Source: DATAYF01 sp036272735 (GTDB taxonomy: Bacteria > Chloroflexota > Ktedonobacteria > Ktedonobacterales > Ktedonobacteraceae). From it: a DNA stretch of 6,093 nucleotides. This document shows, piece after piece, positions 5,675 to 6,093 of the stretch. The translations under genes and the position numbers were made by a program. The first letter of the stretch is position 1; every line of letters starts with the position of its first letter. Below the pieces are notes generated by a model. That model searched no databases, was not told the origin of the DNA, and saw only the letters and a list, made by a program, of their open reading frames with translations. Location: NCBI GenBank assembly GCA_036272735.1, contig DATAYF010000130.1, positions 1-6,093 on the forward strand, in the 5' to 3' direction.

Positions 5675-6093
5675 ATGATGAAAAATAGGACGAATGTGAG
5701 TGCGGAACCAGAAGAACTAGAAATAATCATTACACGCGAATTTGATGCACCGCGAGAACTCGTTTTTCAAGCCTTCACCGACCCAACGCTTTACGTCCAA
5801 TGGCTTGGACCAAGGAGGTTCATCATGACGATAGAGACGTTTGAACCAAAGAACGGTGGAAGGTGGCGATATATCCACAGGGATCAAAACGGCAATGCGT
5901 ATGCATTTCACGGCGTGTATCACGAAGTTCTCGCACCAGAACTCATTATTGACACCTTTGAGTTTGAAGGGTTGCCAGAAAAGGGGCATGTGGGCCTGGA
6001 GACAATAAAATCAGGGCTTTCGCTTAACAAGCGGTGCTGGTGGGACAAAGTAACTCTGTTCGCAAGTAATGAGAGAATAAGGAAGCGCGAGCG
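5675..6093 (+). CDS. AHSA1 / SRPBCC family protein, 5' part, runs off the window and may be frameshifted
   Basis: The first 110 or so residues are a clear AHSA1-type SRPBCC (START-like) domain: ITREFDAPRELVFQAFTDP (19-37), W43-LGP, GGRWRYIHRDQNGN (61-74) and AFHGVYHEVLAPE (77-89). Such proteins form a hydrophobic cavity for small ligands or act as Aha1-like accessory proteins; the ligand is unknown. After GHVGLET the sequence stops resembling the family in this frame, although the neighbouring frame gives KIRA (from 6007) and VLVGQS (from 6034), as relatives would have. The frame stays open to the window edge. The start is uncertain: ATG at 5675 or 5678 lacks a ribosome binding site, whereas GTG 5696 has AGGA five bases upstream and would begin VSAEPEELEI. 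The gene lies 99 bp after the crotonase gene on the same strand. Confidence 0.75.
   Translation, partial: MMKNRTNVSAEPEELEIIITREFDAPRELVFQAFTDPTLYVQWLGPRRFIMTIETFEPKNGGRWRYIHRDQNGNAYAFHGVYHEVLAPELIIDTFEFEGLPEKGHVGLETIKSGLSLNKRCWWDKVTLFASNERIRKRE
5687..5690 (+). promoter_or_regulatory. Possible ribosome binding site for a GTG start at 5696
   Basis: AGGA is five bases upstream of GTG 5696, whereas the two ATG codons at 5675 and 5678 have no purine-rich site. It favours the shorter SRPBCC protein, but a four-base match is weak. Confidence 0.35.

Overview
The window is chromosomal-looking bacterial DNA of moderate GC with seven protein-coding genes and no RNA genes, CRISPR arrays or transposase genes that I can see. 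The protein style (DUF4440/NTF2-like protein, several alpha/beta hydrolases, a crotonase of the kind common in actinobacteria, an AHSA1/SRPBCC protein, a lone Sfp-type phosphopantetheinyl transferase) resembles soil bacteria with large genomes. From memory it fits Ktedonobacteria (Chloroflexota) best. That placement is an inference from protein similarity, not something the sequence proves.

Layout. Positions 1-162 hold an upstream region with a possible extended -10 promoter. Two plus-strand genes follow, 36 bp apart and probably co-transcribed: a DUF4440/SnoaL-like protein (163-534) and an esterase-type alpha/beta hydrolase (571-1374). Convergent to them on the minus strand is a second, unrelated alpha/beta hydrolase (2402 to 1407). 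Upstream of it are 212 bp holding its likely promoter and a 12-bp perfect palindrome. Next, also on the minus strand, is a full-length Sfp-type 4'-phosphopantetheinyl transferase (3373 to 2615). Upstream of that is a 205-bp gap with a perfect 30-bp inverted repeat, whose left arm also carries the -35 box of a good candidate promoter for the transferase. A minus-strand transglutaminase-like protein follows (4454 to 3579). A 308-bp divergent intergenic region separates it from a plus-strand crotonase-family gene (4763-5575). An AHSA1/SRPBCC gene begins near 5675 and runs off the right edge; its C-terminal part looks frame-disrupted.

How they work together. I see no single pathway. The genes look like independent metabolic and accessory functions. 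The transferase would activate carrier proteins of a polyketide, peptide or fatty-acid synthase encoded elsewhere, since no synthase gene is present here. The crotonase would act on an acyl-CoA. The hydrolases, DUF4440 protein and SRPBCC protein have undetermined small-molecule roles. I found no convincing novel multi-gene system. The feature most deserving a second look is the long perfect palindrome at 3461-3527.
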